Of a DNA stretch of 64,000 nt, positions 11,405 to 23,600 are shown in pieces. Under the pieces are notes generated by a model that was not told the origin of the DNA, ran no database searches, and saw only the letters and a program-made list of their open reading frames with translations. Source of the stretch: Selaginella tamariscina (Eukaryota > Streptophyta > Lycopodiopsida > Selaginellales > Selaginellaceae). Made by a program: the position numbers and the translations under genes. Position 1 is the stretch's first letter. The number at the start of each line of letters is the position of its first letter. The stretch is taken from contig PUQB01000111.1 of NCBI GenBank assembly GCA_003024785.1, positions 1-64,000 on the forward strand. Reading direction: 5' to 3'.

Positions 11405-13592
11405 AAATGACAACTTAGTGAAACTAATGAATATACATGGATGTAGTACCACTATTATATATCGTATGAAGAGACAATCACATTGTTGATTGAAGTTGTA
11501 TGCCACACAGTTGCAATCAGAACACCTAAAAAAACTCATGTCATTATAAATAAGTTAAATTAATAATTTGACTTTAGATACTTAGCATATTGTATATTAT
11601 TAAAAATGTAAAAAAATAAAAAAACAGTGAGACCAAGAAAATGATAAACAATATTAAGAATCAATTACCCTTCACATTTAATAAACATTATTGACCGGCA
11701 CACTTTAAAATTATTTGCAGAAACAAGGAACCTTTGAATATTTAAAAACATATTTATTATATTCAATAATTATAATCATTCAAAATTAATAAGGCACTTA
11801 TTATAAAAATTAATATTCAACTAGATACTTTAAATTTTTGTTTAAAGAATAAAAAAGATATTTGGGAGCAAAAAGGCCTATCGAGTCGTTACATCATTAA
11901 ACTATGACATTATGTTACAAATATCTTTCTACTTGGTTATCACTAAAAAAGAAATTTAAACATGTTCTTCAACTTAAACAAGTAATAACCTTTAGAATTT
12001 GATTAATGCCTAACAGAGGCACCACAAACCTAAAACAGTACATGCGTACATTAGAGAAATAATTATAATAATAAGTACATCATATTTCACATTAAATATT
12101 CTTTATTAAACATTAGATTCACTAATCATTTTTATATAAAAACTCAAAAATTACACATGTTTACTTTATAACGAGAAAAGGTTTACATTAACTACATAAA
12201 TGACCACAAAAAAGACTAACATATTAAATAATGATTAAAAATTATGAAATTACAAACTATTCAAAAAGAAATGTTATATAATCTTAAGAAACTACAATAT
12301 TTGAGGTATTTATATATGTCATTACTATATAACAATTGTATTTGGTTATAAATTTTCACACAAATACCATAAAAAGTAATCATAAATAAAATCAAAATTG
12401 AATATTTAGAACATCATTTTAAAATGTTTTAATAAGTTTTTTTTATAATTATAAGGAGCTTAAAAATTAAAACTCCTTGTTAAAGTAGGGCTTTTGTTAA
12501 GATTTTAATACTTTTTATATTTTTATTTCCTTTCTTAAGTCAAAGTATGTGATGGCTTTGGATATTTACTATTTCTCGTTGCAAAGTGTGAGTGTCATCG
12601 ACTTGAATAGTGCTGAAAATATTTATGTTATGTAAAACATCTTCGTCAACAAGTTTTACATTAACTCAATTAAAAGTTTATTGTACAACCACAAAGTATC
12701 ATTGTTTACCTCGGAGGCTTTATAGGTCCATTATCAACTTCAGTAAAGATTTGGATTATGTGATTTTATAAAACCATAACAGTTTTACATATAAAGGAAC
12801 CGTATGTATGCTTATCAGTATGTTTAAATATATTTATTACTGCTTAAAAAATGCAATACATATATTAAAAGTTGTGTTTCATTAAACAGAGCTGTTGTAG
12901 TCGTGGCCTCAGTGAAATTCTTAACTTCAATTTGGACCTTGAGTCCTACAATAATTAATAATAAAGACTTAAATAGTTTATTTACTAAATAAGTTTTAAC
13001 TATTAAAAAGACGATGTGATAAAGCTTTAAAAAACTTATGTTTCAAGTGATAAAGTTTATAAATAAGTAAATCTTAGTTGTTAATATATACTTATAATTT
13101 TATATAGTTCATAATTAATATACGTTATTATTATTGTTGTTTATGTTATTTATTAATAATTTATCATCATTGTTACATAAAGAGTTTCTTTAATTGTCCA
13201 TCCGGTTTTCGCAAACATTCTCAAACATTCTTTTGATGCCTTAAAAAAACACACACACACACATTATGCAATATATATGTATAAACCTATGCAAGAAGCA
13301 TGTAAGCAGTTGCATAGCTCGAGTCCAGAGAGTGCAGAATGACCCCAAGACCCCAAGTCTTATATTGCACTATAAGGCTTACATCCAAAACTGTTGTGTG
13401 TGTGTGGGGTAGTGAGATGTGTGTTTGTGGAGGTTTTATCACTAGTAAACATAATTAGACTTCATTTGTATGTAATATGCATGTGTTTATGCGTGTATAT
13501 GTGTATACATGTTTTTCATGTGAATAGTTGAGAAGAAACTTACAAATACGGCTTTTAAAATGGGAACCTTGACGAGTATATATTATATATAT

Positions 13593-13594
<2 letters not shown>

Positions 13595-13631
<37 letters not shown>
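13595..13631. repeat. (AG)n microsatellite
   Basis: About 18 AG units run without a break, just upstream of the midasin fragment. Confidence 0.9.
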
Positions 13632-13634
<3 letters not shown>

Positions 13635-14488
13635 TCTTTCTGCTTTTAAGAAGCTACACCCCGGGCTTTTAAGTATCGTATAAAATCGTAATAACTATTA
13701 TATTAAACTTAGCAAATAAGATTTTAAGCAGAGGCAGCAACACTGAGCGACTGCAAATGAACTTCGTCAAGAAAATCTAAGCCGTGCTCTTAAGAAAAAT
13801 GCCCTTAGTGACCTTTGTAAAGCTCTTAAAGGGATTGGTTTATCCCACTGTAAGTCTGACATTCCCAAGGTAATGCAAATATTTACACGCACTTGTATAT
13901 ATGCATATGTACACAAGACACACGTATGGATGACATGCAGTTTTAGGCATACATAGACGACATATAGATTGTTTTTCATATATACTGTTTCACAGGCACA
14001 CGATAAGTGTTATCTACTATACTTAAGGTATATTTTATACATTAATTAATGTGTACAGGATATGCGAACTACTAAAAGCTGGTTTCAAGCTGCAGAACTG
14101 CATCTTCTGAACACAAGACGATATGGAACCGTGCTAAAGAATACTTCGACAATATTGCTCTTCTCCAGGAAGTGTACAAAATTATCACAAGGACCTTTCT
14201 CTCGCCGAGGTACATGCAGTTTAGTTTATTACGTGTGTGTGTGTAAAATTTATATTTAAGTACTATATGACATAGATAAATTACGACATATATGTAATAC
14301 GTGTTGTGCGTGTGTATACGCATGTATCTATCCGTGTATCTGTTATTTTTGCGTGTATCTGTGCATGGATTTAGGTAATACTAATAAATTTATATAATTG
14401 GTTATTGGAGTATACGCTTTATTTGCAACAAAAGCAACGTGGTAAGATCAAGGAATTCACTGGTAGATTAAGTCGTGTGATTATCACA

Positions 14489-14491
<3 letters not shown>

Positions 14492-14523
<32 letters not shown>
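14492..14523. repeat. (AT)n microsatellite in midasin intron
   Basis: About 15 AT units, followed by an AC-rich stretch. Confidence 0.9.
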
Positions 14524-14528
<5 letters not shown>

Positions 14529-17062
14529 GCACGCACGCACACACACTGACATCGCAAATAACTTTTTAAATGTTGCAGAACCTGTTAGATGGTCTCTGTA
14601 AGCTATGTTTGGAAGTGGAGCTTTTCTTTTGCACTGTTGCAAAAGCTGGCGATGCATGCAAATCAGCTTAGCTCGCTGTATAAAACATGAGTTTGATCGA
14701 CTACAAGCATGCAAGGTATATCTGCAAACACATATACTCAAGTGTATACATATACATATGTTTAAACTTTGTCATCTATATCTTACGCTTGTATGCAACA
14801 TATACATACGCACGCATATGTATATAGAGGTGTATACAAGTGTTTTTAAACACTTACACACATGTACACATAATCTGGAGCATACATTACACATGCATAT
14901 ACGCTATATACACACATTTACGTATACGTTGACTGAAGCTTAATCGCAGAATATGCACGTGAGTACGGTTTGTAGATGCACGTACCTTTATCCATAAAGA
15001 CACGCAGCTACACATACACACATATAAGCACATCCACATTGATATGTATATGTTATAAGCGTAGTATAGCATACGTGTGACTGATGTTTAATACTTTTCT
15101 GTGGATACAGATTGCAAAGCTGGGATACATGGTTTCCAGTGTGTTAAACCAGCTCTACGTGGGGCACGCGAAGAAGAAAAGAGTCAAGGCTCAAAGTTTG
15201 AAGAAGCTGAAGGTACTTGCATGGGCGAAGGTGAAGGGAGTGATCAAATAGAAGATGAAGAACAGCTTCTCGGCAATTCAGAGGTCACATATAAATAGAT
15301 ATATGACCGCGTGCATGAGAGAGAGAGAGAGTTTTAATATATATATATATATAGAACTACTATATGAGTATAGATAGATATAATAAGACCTGTCATTTTT
15401 TACAGAATGCACCGCCCGAGGACACGAAAAAGCAGCAGATGGACAAGGAAGGAGGAGGATATGTTCGACATGAGGGACGATGAGTCTCAGGAAGATACCG
15501 AGGTAATCAGGACAAATATACCGAGGATAAACTCGAATGTAGAATGGGTGAAGACGATAAAAGGGCAGTGAAAAGGTTGAAAAGGGGCAGGCTCGTACAC
15601 ATGTATCTATAACATGCACACTTACACAAATATAGACACGTTCATATATAGGCTTTCCCACGGTATATACGTCATGTGATAAGCCTTACGATCTTAACAT
15701 TGACACAGAGATATGTGTACAGGTTTTGATGACTTGGAGCTGAGAGCTATGAACGAGGAGGAAACACCTGAAGAAGAAAAGGAAGATGAAAAGAAGAGAC
15801 CCGAAGAACAAAAGAGACGGAGCCAAACTGATACAAACGAAATGGAGAAGACAATACGCTTTTGAAGTCTTAAGCAGAACTAATGGAAGGTAAACTACAT
15901 TGTGCGTGTGTGCGCGCTCGCGCGTGTATACATATATGGGGTTTATCAAACAACTAGATACATGTATGTTTGCTATATAACATAATGTAATAGAAACTCA
16001 GACAAACAATAAGGAAGGTGACGAAGAACAGGTGAATGAACAGCAAGCTGAGTTGATGAATGGAGAGTGATGCTGTTGAAAATAGTTTCCAGGTGCCCCA
16101 CCACCACACACACACACACACAGATACGATTGTGTCTGTTCCTCAGTTATTATGCGTAGGACAAACTTATGCATAAGATGAATATTGTGTGTATGTTATA
16201 CTAACAAATTGTCTCAGAGGACATGAAACTGGATAAAGAGAAGAATATGAGGTAGAGAGCTCGATGAAGAAAACAAGGAAACACAACAAGGAGAGGCTGG
16301 TGAAGTACATGTGCTCCAACGGCGAGAAGACCAATGAACAGGCAACAGGAGCAGCAACAGAGGAGCAAATGGAGCTATGTGACGAGCTTAACAAGTTAAC
16401 ACATGATGAGAAAGATGATGACATTATGAAACTCCTTTCCAGAACAATCCAAAGGAAACCCCTCCAGGTAGTGTGTGTACAACATTCATAAAATACATAT
16501 ATAAGTAATCTTCCAGCCGCATATTAAATGAGTTTCATTGTTATATTAATAATGTGTACATAGGAGAAACTGGTGAATGAGCGCAGAAGTGGAAGCAGCA
16601 ATGAGAACGTAAGAATATGAAAAACACACACACACACACGCTTGTCATGTCATAATGTGTCTATATTGGATGGTTTCATAAATACATTAATGACTGATAT
16701 TTTGTATCAAGTAGGAAAACTTTATAAGTTTTCCAAATATGAACTATTTACTAGTCAGCACATCTTCGTAAAGAGCTGGAGTGTGAAATCCGAGCAGGTG
16801 TGCGTGTGCGTGTAAAGACATTGGGCAGACATGTATTATGTCATTTCTATGTGAGTTTGGACATATGTATAATTATACAAGCATGTGTGCAACAGGTGCG
16901 AATAAGGAGCAAGGATGATGTGGCAGAAGTATGAACTGACTGCAAGGTCGTCCCAAGACTTAGTTGAGCAGCTACGCCTCATTTTAGAGCCTATATTAGC
17001 TTCCAGGCTCCAAGGTGACTACAAATCCGGCAAGCGTCTCAACATAGACAATTCCCCCTCCC

Positions 17063-17107
17063 GCTCTCTCTCTCTCTCTCTCGCAAACATAAGTATACAT
17101 AGAAATC

Positions 17108-17142
<35 letters not shown>
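17063..17142. repeat. (CT)n microsatellites
   Basis: Two CT runs (about 17063-17081 and 17112-17142) are separated by 30 bp, directly after the LKGDY-type midasin exon. Confidence 0.9.
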
Positions 17143-17146
<4 letters not shown>

Positions 17147-17359
17147 CGCAAACATAATCACACGTACACTTGATAGTATGTATTTACACAAGTGTCAAAA
17201 GGGCACACTGATGTATGCTTATATGTTTACATGTATGTATGTGTGGTCTATGTATGTAGGTATGTCTGTAATATGTGTGCATGTCAAGATTATACCGTTT
17301 GTGGCAGAAAGATAAGATATGCTTAAGGAGAACTAAAGCAAACAAGAGCAGTACCAATA

Positions 17360-17361
<2 letters not shown>

Positions 17362-17405
<44 letters not shown>

Positions 17406-17443
17406 GGCATGCATGCATGTTTATATATATATATATATATATA
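17362..17443. repeat. (CT)n(AC)n(AT)n compound microsatellite
   Basis: The last readable midasin exon ends in this repeat. No MIDAS-domain exon is seen in the following 300 bp. Confidence 0.9.
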
Positions 17444-17714
17444 TGGTACTATTGTGTTCGTGGGTGGCAAAAGGAAACAAGCATAAATTACACCTATTAA
17501 GAGAGTTGATGAAGGTCATATTAATGGTCGTGCATCTGTGTGTGTGTGAGCGGAGAGAGACGTAGAATTATATCAATTCTAACAAATGTTTTTCTTTTTG
17601 TGAATAGTGTTGATAAAGTTAGAATTATATAGTAAAACTGACATACAATCTAGCATTTAGCAAAATGAAGAGTCAGGACTTGTTCTATTCTATCCATGTT
17701 AAGGGTGTAAAGTT

Positions 17715-18092
17715 TCATTCTAGGCACTGGTGTTCCAGCCGCAGGTAATTGTGGCCGCCCCAAAGCCAACAGCAGCAGAGGCGGACAATGACGGCGGCTA
17801 CAAGCAAAGCAAGGGTAGCAAAGAGGAGACCGGCCCACCACCTGTGCCACCAGCGTGAGGAGGGTGGAATGTGCTGTAAAATGTGTGGTGGATGCCCCAG
17901 ATCGCCTACACTGCTTGGCTGCTCCCGGCCAGAACTGTCGCTAGAAGGTTGCGCACTCGGGTGTGGTGACTCATGCAACACCGCGTCCTCCGAAAGGGAC
18001 AAATTAAACACTTTTGCTGAGCTCGAATTCCAACAGGTAACCCCAAGAAAATGGTCTCGGCGAAAAGGAGGCTCCGGCTCAGGAGGCTTCAT
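17715..18092 (-). CDS. Small single-pass membrane protein, hypothetical
   Basis: A 125-codon open frame starts at an ATG (18092). The first 75 residues are Pro/Ser-rich and hydrophilic. One strong hydrophobic segment, WWAGLLFATLALLVAAVIV, lies at about residues 83-101, followed by RLCCCWLW and a short tail. The layout (Ser/Pro-rich ectodomain or tether, one membrane helix, Cys cluster beside the membrane) would suit a tail-anchored or palmitoylated protein, which is inference. I recognise no family. The opposite strand is also open over this stretch, so coding status is uncertain. Confidence 0.35.
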   Translation of the reverse strand: MKPPEPEPPFRRDHFLGVTCWNSSSAKVFNLSLSEDAVLHESPHPSAQPSSDSSGREQPSSVGDLGHPPHILQHIPPSSRWWHRWWAGLLFATLALLVAAVIVRLCCCWLWGGHNYLRLEHQCLE

Positions 18093-18112
18093 ATTATTCT
18101 AGTATATTCGCG

Positions 18113-18176
18113 GATATTCTAGGGTTATTCTAGCATATTCTAGATATTCTCAAGAATATTCTAGAATATATAAGTT
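18113..18176. promoter_or_regulatory. TTC/GAA array with TATA-like sequence
   Basis: ATATTCTAG-type units recur. At 18153-18167 the spacing GAA-nn-TTC-nn-GAA matches a three-unit heat-shock element exactly, and TATATAAG follows at 18167-18174. It lies 20-80 bp upstream of the small membrane ORF on the minus strand. Function is inferred from sequence only. Confidence 0.3.
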
Positions 18177-18289
18177 TTTTTAATATGCCGACTGGTTTAA
18201 TATATGCCGACTGGCTTATATAAAACATTATCCTAAACCCTAAACCATTTATCCTTGTAGCACCGGTGGGTCATGAACTCTGTTGCAAT

Positions 18290-21200
18290 TCACCAGCAAA
18301 CGGTGGACCTCCATGTCACTGAGCGATCGCCTTTGTAGAAAATATGTGACTCCGGGTTCAAGCCAAGCACACGGCTATAGACGAAGTACATGTGTACACA
18401 TGGGCTCCAACTTTTGCTCTTCTGAAATGTAGAACAACTGCATGAAGGATAAGTATTAATAGTCACCTTTGCAGAGTCATTTCCTGCCGACACAACGAAA
18501 GCCTCCTTCCGTCCTCTAGCTGTCACTTCAACATTTCGCACACAACCTAAAAACGTCTTGGCCTTGCGGAAATTCTTCTCTTGTTCCTTAGACATTTTTG
18601 TTGGAGTCCGACCATACGTCCTTCGAAAGGTGGAATTGTTGTAGATCCAGCTCCACGTGGTGGCGATGGTGTTTTGTCCTTCTGACCCTCATCTACTCTT
18701 CCTGCCATCCCCTGTAAACCTTCCAGAACAAAGCCTGCATCCTGTAGTTCTCTGACCTCCTCACTTGTCAGCTTCGTTTCCTTGAGCACAGGCCAAACCG
18801 TTGGTGGTGTTGGAATTCGTGACCGAAGAATTTTGCCGTTTGGCCGCGTGAAACACCCTGAATCTTTTGGGCAGAACCACATCATCTGTTGTACATACTC
18901 CTCATTCCCCAAGGCATCAATGTACATTCGTTTTCCATAGAATCCTGGTGCTGGCACTCTGCTTGGATAACCGATTGGTTTTCCACACAGAGCAGTTCCT
19001 TCCTGATTCATCCCCAAACACTTAACCTTACTGGATGCTCCGATTCGTCTGATGGCCCACTCTGTTTGAGCAATCTCTCTCTCCGAAACCTCTTCGAACC
19101 TTAACCTCTTTCTCCTGTTGTTTTGGACCACCCGCTCTGTGTACTCTACATCATGTCTGTGTGAACGTCGAGCATCAGACTGTTCTGTTCCTGTGACTGT
19201 TCTCCTAACAGTTTGCACTCGAACGTTAGTGGTACTCGTGAACTCCGGGCTGGTCAAGTGTTCCTCGCCTTCCACCAGATTATAATTGTTGATGGAGATA
19301 CACTTTTCCCCTCAGAGAGTTTGCGTTGCACTCGTTTCAACAGAGTTTCCTTCGAAGGCCCTGACCCTGTATACCTCCCTTCTATTGCCGCTTTCACCTT
19401 CGCACTCTGCATAACTGCATCGGTGAGGTCTAACATTGTCGCCTCCAGCAGTGGTACTCTTTTGGCCAATCTTGCTCTTCTTGCTCTGCGTGAATCACTT
19501 CAGCATTGTTTGTAGTTGGAACGCTCGCGAGTCCTTCTTCTGTCATGTCTCCCAGTTCCGCCATGGAGATGTGGTCCTCATGCCTGATCCACCAAGACAG
19601 CCATGTCTTCAAAGCTCGAATGTTTGACGCTCGTCCTTCCCAAAAGACTCGAGAATTGCCAGTTGTTCTTTCTTAGATTGTTCATTCAGTGCTGCAAGGC
19701 TTCATGTGTTCTTCGCGATGTTCTTCTGCGATCCATTTCTTTGTCACCTGACGCACGGATTGCATAAAGTGAAACAGACAGCTTCTTTCCCTCCCTCATC
19801 TTTGCTCCGTTGTTGAATACTTGGCGCAAGGCTATCCATATCGCTCCAGCCTCATCCGACATGAAACCAGCAAAGTTGACATTCTCCAAACCCTGCTTCT
19901 TACAAACCTCTAGCATTGTGTTCAAGAACTTCAGCACTGCAACATTATCTTCGCGGCACATATCTGCGTAAGCTATAGTCACCATGGATCTGACACTGCA
20001 AGAGAGCGTTAGATAACGAAGATTAGAAAGTGTTATGAAGAGTTTTACAACTTACAATGGGTCATAAAGGTGTATTCCAATTGTCGCCCAGTCTGGTATG
20101 CGGTGCGTGTGGTCCAGAACAACCCATTGATCATGAAGGTCTCCTCCACTTTGACACCTTCTGATGTACTCAACTCCTGAACCCGGTCCCTCAACTGTCA
20201 TTTTGAAGATCAGAGGCTGCTCCTCAGCACCATGCAGTTCCATCCCTGGAACATGTATGACGTGAATGAAAGGTATTGGCAGCTTTGTCTTCAGCTCCAG
20301 AAGACCCTCGTAACCCTCTCTAAAGTGTGTCTCCTTCTGTCTTGATTGTGTAATCCAGTCCCGAGTCCTAAAGAAAAGGTCACGTCAGTGTGTAGAGATC
20401 TAAAAAAAATACCTTCGATGGTTTGTTAGAGGTTCAAGTTTTGAGAGTAAACCAGTGTACGAGACTTCTCCTTCTTCCTTGAAAAGTTCTTCAAAGATGA
20501 GCTCACGCGCGGCTTGAAACTCAATCACTCGTTGATTGGTTCGCGGACTGCTCTTTACCACGTTGCTGACACTAGATCTGGCTCGCTGAACGTTTGAAGC
20601 TGACACTGAGGGGCTGACTGGATGCTGATGAACACCTCTGTGAATGAACAACCTTGTAAAAGAAATGTCGTCTGGCAGAATGTAGTACACATAAGCCGGA
20701 CAAGTGTGCACCAGCAATGGCTCCTCTCCACAATGCTTACATTTTATGCCTATTACTTTGCCTGTCTCAGTTGTCTTTGCCTTCTCCACAGCACCCTTGA
20801 AGTGACATTCATTTGCTTTCTTCTCAAAAGCCAAGTAGGGGCAGTAGGATTGATGCATTGGAGATGTCCGACACATGAACTTCGACTGACTCGCGCCGGA
20901 ACATGCCAGTGTGTTGTGCTCGGGTGTGTCCAATGGTAGCAGCCATCCTTGCGATTCATCCCCGAGTACTTCTCTGTGCTTTCTGTCTTAGGGGAAGTTC
21001 GAAATGACATTTCCATTGTATATCTGCGGTAGTTCAGAGACTCGTTTAACTTCAGACGAACCAATGAGATCCTTCCCTATCCTACATTTGTCTGCTCTTA
21101 GAAGACACACCAGCATGGATTCCTCACGCTCCTCTGTCCGCAACCTGAACAACGGGCCCTTTGCCGGGCACAATGTGTAAAAGACAAACTGGTTTGATGC

Positions 21201-21389
21201 ATTGCCTTCTGGTAACAACTCCACATCTTCTCCAGAACTCGCAGAAACTGACATCAATTGAACCACATGTATACTGAACCAACAAGGAATGTTGAAAGCA
21301 ATGTGAAGATCATGTTCAAACACAAAAGCATTTCCATCTTCATCGACTGGGAAATCTTTGTCAATGCCTTCATAGGTAACTCTGGCCAT
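18290..21389 (-). pseudogene. MULE-type DDE transposase with SWIM finger
   Basis: Coding starts at ATG 21389 and runs in one frame to 20411, apart from one TAA near 20988-20990. It contains a Cys/His region (IKCKHCGEE, HTCPAYV, HRGVHQHPV) resembling WRKY/GCM1-like DNA-binding fingers of transposases. Introns at about 20410-20369 and 20056-19990 have clean borders. The DDE core shows VVLDHTHRIPDWATIGIHLY (first Asp) and NFAGFMSDEAGAIWIALR (second Asp). WLSWWIRHEDHISMAELGD follows near 19560-19610. The C-terminus has a zinc-ribbon-like CLGMNQEG...WFCPKDSGCF segment and a SWIM finger CSCSTFQKSKSWSPCVH (about 18395-18445). At least three frame changes occur between 19690 and 18590, so this copy is probably inactive. 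Terminal inverted repeats were not found by eye. Confidence 0.65.
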
Positions 21390-21469
21390 GACAACGCAAG
21401 GAGAAAGCTCGGTGGTTTAGGAAAGCAAAGCAAAAGATTAAACACACTTTCTCTTACCAAAAAAAAATT

Positions 21470-21607
21470 ACAATCGTTAACAATAAACGTGAATACACGT
21501 TTGTATATAATTAATTCTATGCTGCCCAGTTCACAGTGTTCTTAATGATGTCCTCTCTAGTATCACCGATTTAATTTAATTTCTACCTTTTATGATTTGA
21601 AATATCT
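21470..21607. other. Short AT-rich spacer
   Basis: Nothing recognisable lies between the transposase start and the truncated end of the family A element. Confidence 0.5.
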
Positions 21608-22000
21608 TCACATTTTTGAGATCAATGGCAACGGTACCAGTTCCGAATGGTGACTTGATTCAAACCTTTGTAGTCCACAACCAAACGTATTCTTCTTGAC
21701 AAAGAAGATAGGTGCTCCTACAGGGGATTTGAGTGACGAATGAAGCCGGATGCCAAGTTTTCCTTGATGTACTGACGAAGAACCTCCAATTCTGTAGGTG
21801 ACAGTGCATAAATCGGTCCGAACGGTGGAGTCTTTCCTTCCACAAGATCGATAGAACAATTGTAGGACATGTAAACAGGAAGAACTGCAGCCTTGTGCTT
21901 GTCAAAACATCCTGAAAGGAGTGATACTTGGATGGCAGGAAGAAGGAGGAGAAGAAGAAGGAGAGAAGGAGATTGAAAACAAGGGGAGTCAGATACATGA
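21608..22000 (-). pseudogene. Family A gypsy: N-terminal reverse transcriptase, truncated
   Basis: On the minus strand the start of RT can be read in pieces: YNCSIDLVEGKTPPFGPIY then ALSPTELEVLRQYI, then SPVGAPIFFVKKN, the first RT core motif. The fragments fall in two frames. Sequence stops matching gypsy at about 21608, so palm, YxDD box, RNase H and integrase are missing. The upstream part is the gag-protease gene at 22599-23600. Confidence 0.7.
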
Positions 22001-22598
22001 AGGTAGAAAGGACGTAGGAATTACTTGGAAGGCAAAAGATGAAAAAGGAGCAGGATCAGTGGCAAATTCATGCATGGTAGTGGTAAGAAGAAGGAGGGAG
22101 CTGTGATGAAAAAAGAGGAAGGATCTTGGGGTGCAATAGAAGAGTAATGAAAGAGGCAGGATTGGGAGAAACATGTGTGTTGACAAGTGTATAGGATTGG
22201 AAGAATCCTGTACAGGAATCTGCGAACTTACAGGAGTGAGAGAGCCTGCGGATGTGCTGAGGAATTGACATGAGGTGAATCTTGTCGAGGAGGAGTCTTT
22301 AACACTGATACAGGAACATGCACGGTCAATCCTGTAGCTTGTACTGCCTCAGACACTAAGGATGTATCCTACACACAGGAAGGTACAGGATTGATCCTGG
22401 TTGTCGGAAAGGAAAATGTGAGCGTCCTAGACCTCTAGTTGATATAAGAATTTGCAACAACGAACCATGGCATGCCCAAATGATGGGAGTCGACGAGTCT
22501 TGATCAAGTTGAAGGAAATCGAATAATTGAATGCACCATGACTGCAAGAGAGAGGTTTGGTAGCATGGGTAACTACGCCAGAAGCAATCAGACGACCA

Positions 22599-23600
22599 TC
22601 AGCCACCTACAGGAGCACGCTTCAACTTCACCACCGGAATGCTATGTTGAGTTGCAAAAGTGTTATCCATGAAGCATGCATTTGCACCAGTGTCTAAGAG
22701 GGCAAACTCCTTGAGCTCTCGATTATTGAGATGAATGTGTATAGGAAACTTGAGTGATGGAATGGTATGAGCAGCACCAATGGAGCCTGCACCTACATCC
22801 AACTTCGTGCTCCTAGACAAAGTGAACATTGAAGTTTTTTGACTGAACTTCAGCTTCAACTTCATGCGTCTTGAACTTCCTGGCTTTAATAGGACATTCG
22901 CTGCCTTGTGTCCTACTTCACCACAATACAAACATAGATTCTCATTATGGCGACGTTTCTTCTCAGTAGTGGAAAGTGAGCCACGCTTGTATTTCTCAAC
23001 CTCCACATGAATTACTCCAGAAGGTGTTGCAGGAGTATGGATTGGTTTGCAGGAACTGCTGACGAGATTTTTCCTGACGACACTCGAACAAGCGGTTGTT
23101 GCAGCGAATGGCCTTTGCATGATCTCCACTAATGTTTGGGCATCTGGTAACATAAGGAGAAGGTCCTTCACGTCATCCCTCAACCCAAGACAATCAATGC
23201 ATCTCGTCCATGGAATGTTCGTGCAAAGTTGCTGAAATTCGGATGCATAAACGGAAGCTGGTCGAGATCCTTGTGTGAGCTTTCGTAACTTCGTGCATGC
23301 AGAATGGTACTTATCGAGATCTCCAAAGCAAGCTTTAAAGGCAACCATGAAACCTTCAAAGTTTTCCATCAATGGGTCGTCATGCTCCAGCAAAGGGGCA
23401 ACCCAAGCCCGTGGAGATCTAACTAGTAGGGATGCCAAAAGGCCAACCTTTTGTGCATCAATCGAGTAGCGGCGTGGTTGCATGCGGATCAAAAGCATGA
23501 TCTGATTCAGGAACCCTTGGAAGTTGGCACGATTGCCATTGAACTTTTTTGGCATGCTGATCTTCGGCTCCGAAGAAGTGTTTGATGAAGAGGAAACCAC
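22599..23600 (-). CDS. Family A gypsy: Gag and start of protease
   Basis: A 333-codon frame. The N-terminal two thirds is a Ty3/gypsy Gag (KFNGNRANFQGFLNQIMLL; WVAPLLEHDDPLMENFEGF; FQQLCTNIPW). A zinc knuckle lies near residues 223-236 (CLYCGEVGHKAANV), but the last Cys of CX2CX4HX4C is Val. The retropepsin active site FALLDTGANACFMDNTFA is near residues 300-317. Gag packages RNA and protease would cut the polyprotein. This is the best preserved retroelement frame in the window, but RT is truncated downstream and the knuckle is damaged. The start shown is the first Met of the open frame; readable sequence continues a little upstream. Confidence 0.8.
   Translation of the reverse strand: MVSSSSNTSSEPKISMPKKFNGNRANFQGFLNQIMLLIRMQPRRYSIDAQKVGLLASLLVRSPRAWVAPLLEHDDPLMENFEGFMVAFKACFGDLDKYHSACTKLRKLTQGSRPASVYASEFQQLCTNIPWTRCIDCLGLRDDVKDLLLMLPDAQTLVEIMQRPFAATTACSSVVRKNLVSSSCKPIHTPATPSGVIHVEVEKYKRGSLSTTEKKRRHNENLCLYCGEVGHKAANVLLKPGSSRRMKLKLKFSQKTSMFTLSRSTKLDVGAGSIGAAHTIPSLKFPIHIHLNNRELKEFALLDTGANACFMDNTFATQHSIPVVKLKRAPVGG

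Larger units (their letters stand above)
10829..13731. other. AT-rich non-coding DNA
   Basis: No coding sequence is recognisable. The stretch is strongly AT-rich, with an (AT)n run at 11359-11402, (AC)n near 13248-13262 and (AG)n at 13595-13631. It separates the kinase from the midasin fragment and holds none of the upstream midasin exons that would be expected. Confidence 0.6.
13732..17362 (+). pseudogene. Midasin (MDN1/REA1) C-terminal fragment
   Basis: Midasin is the giant AAA ATPase that strips assembly factors from pre-60S ribosomes in the nucleus. Exons with GT-AG borders include 13732-13869 (NALSDLCKALKGIGLSH), 14059-14209 (TIWNRAKEYFDNIALLQEV), 14579-14715, 15111-15283 (EGTCMGEGEGSDQIEDEEQL, the most diagnostic midasin motif), 15406-15502 (EDMFDMRDDESQEDTE), 15723-15889, 15994-16092, 16218-16467, 16564-16609, one from 16896 (YELTARSSQDLVEQLRLILE then LQGDYKSGKRLNI) and one near 17285-17362 (KDKICLRRTKANK). 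Motif order and the long acidic region (15.4-16.6 kb) fit the family. The AAA ring is absent on the 5' side, and the MIDAS DxSxS motif expected right after KDKI.LRRTK is missing. Frames shift inside several exons. It is best read as a truncated, decaying duplicate; assembly errors are the alternative. Confidence 0.8.

Noticed and set aside
21921..22106. Glu/Lys-rich plus-strand frame
   Set aside because: It is the antisense of a purine/pyrimidine-biased part of the family A element.
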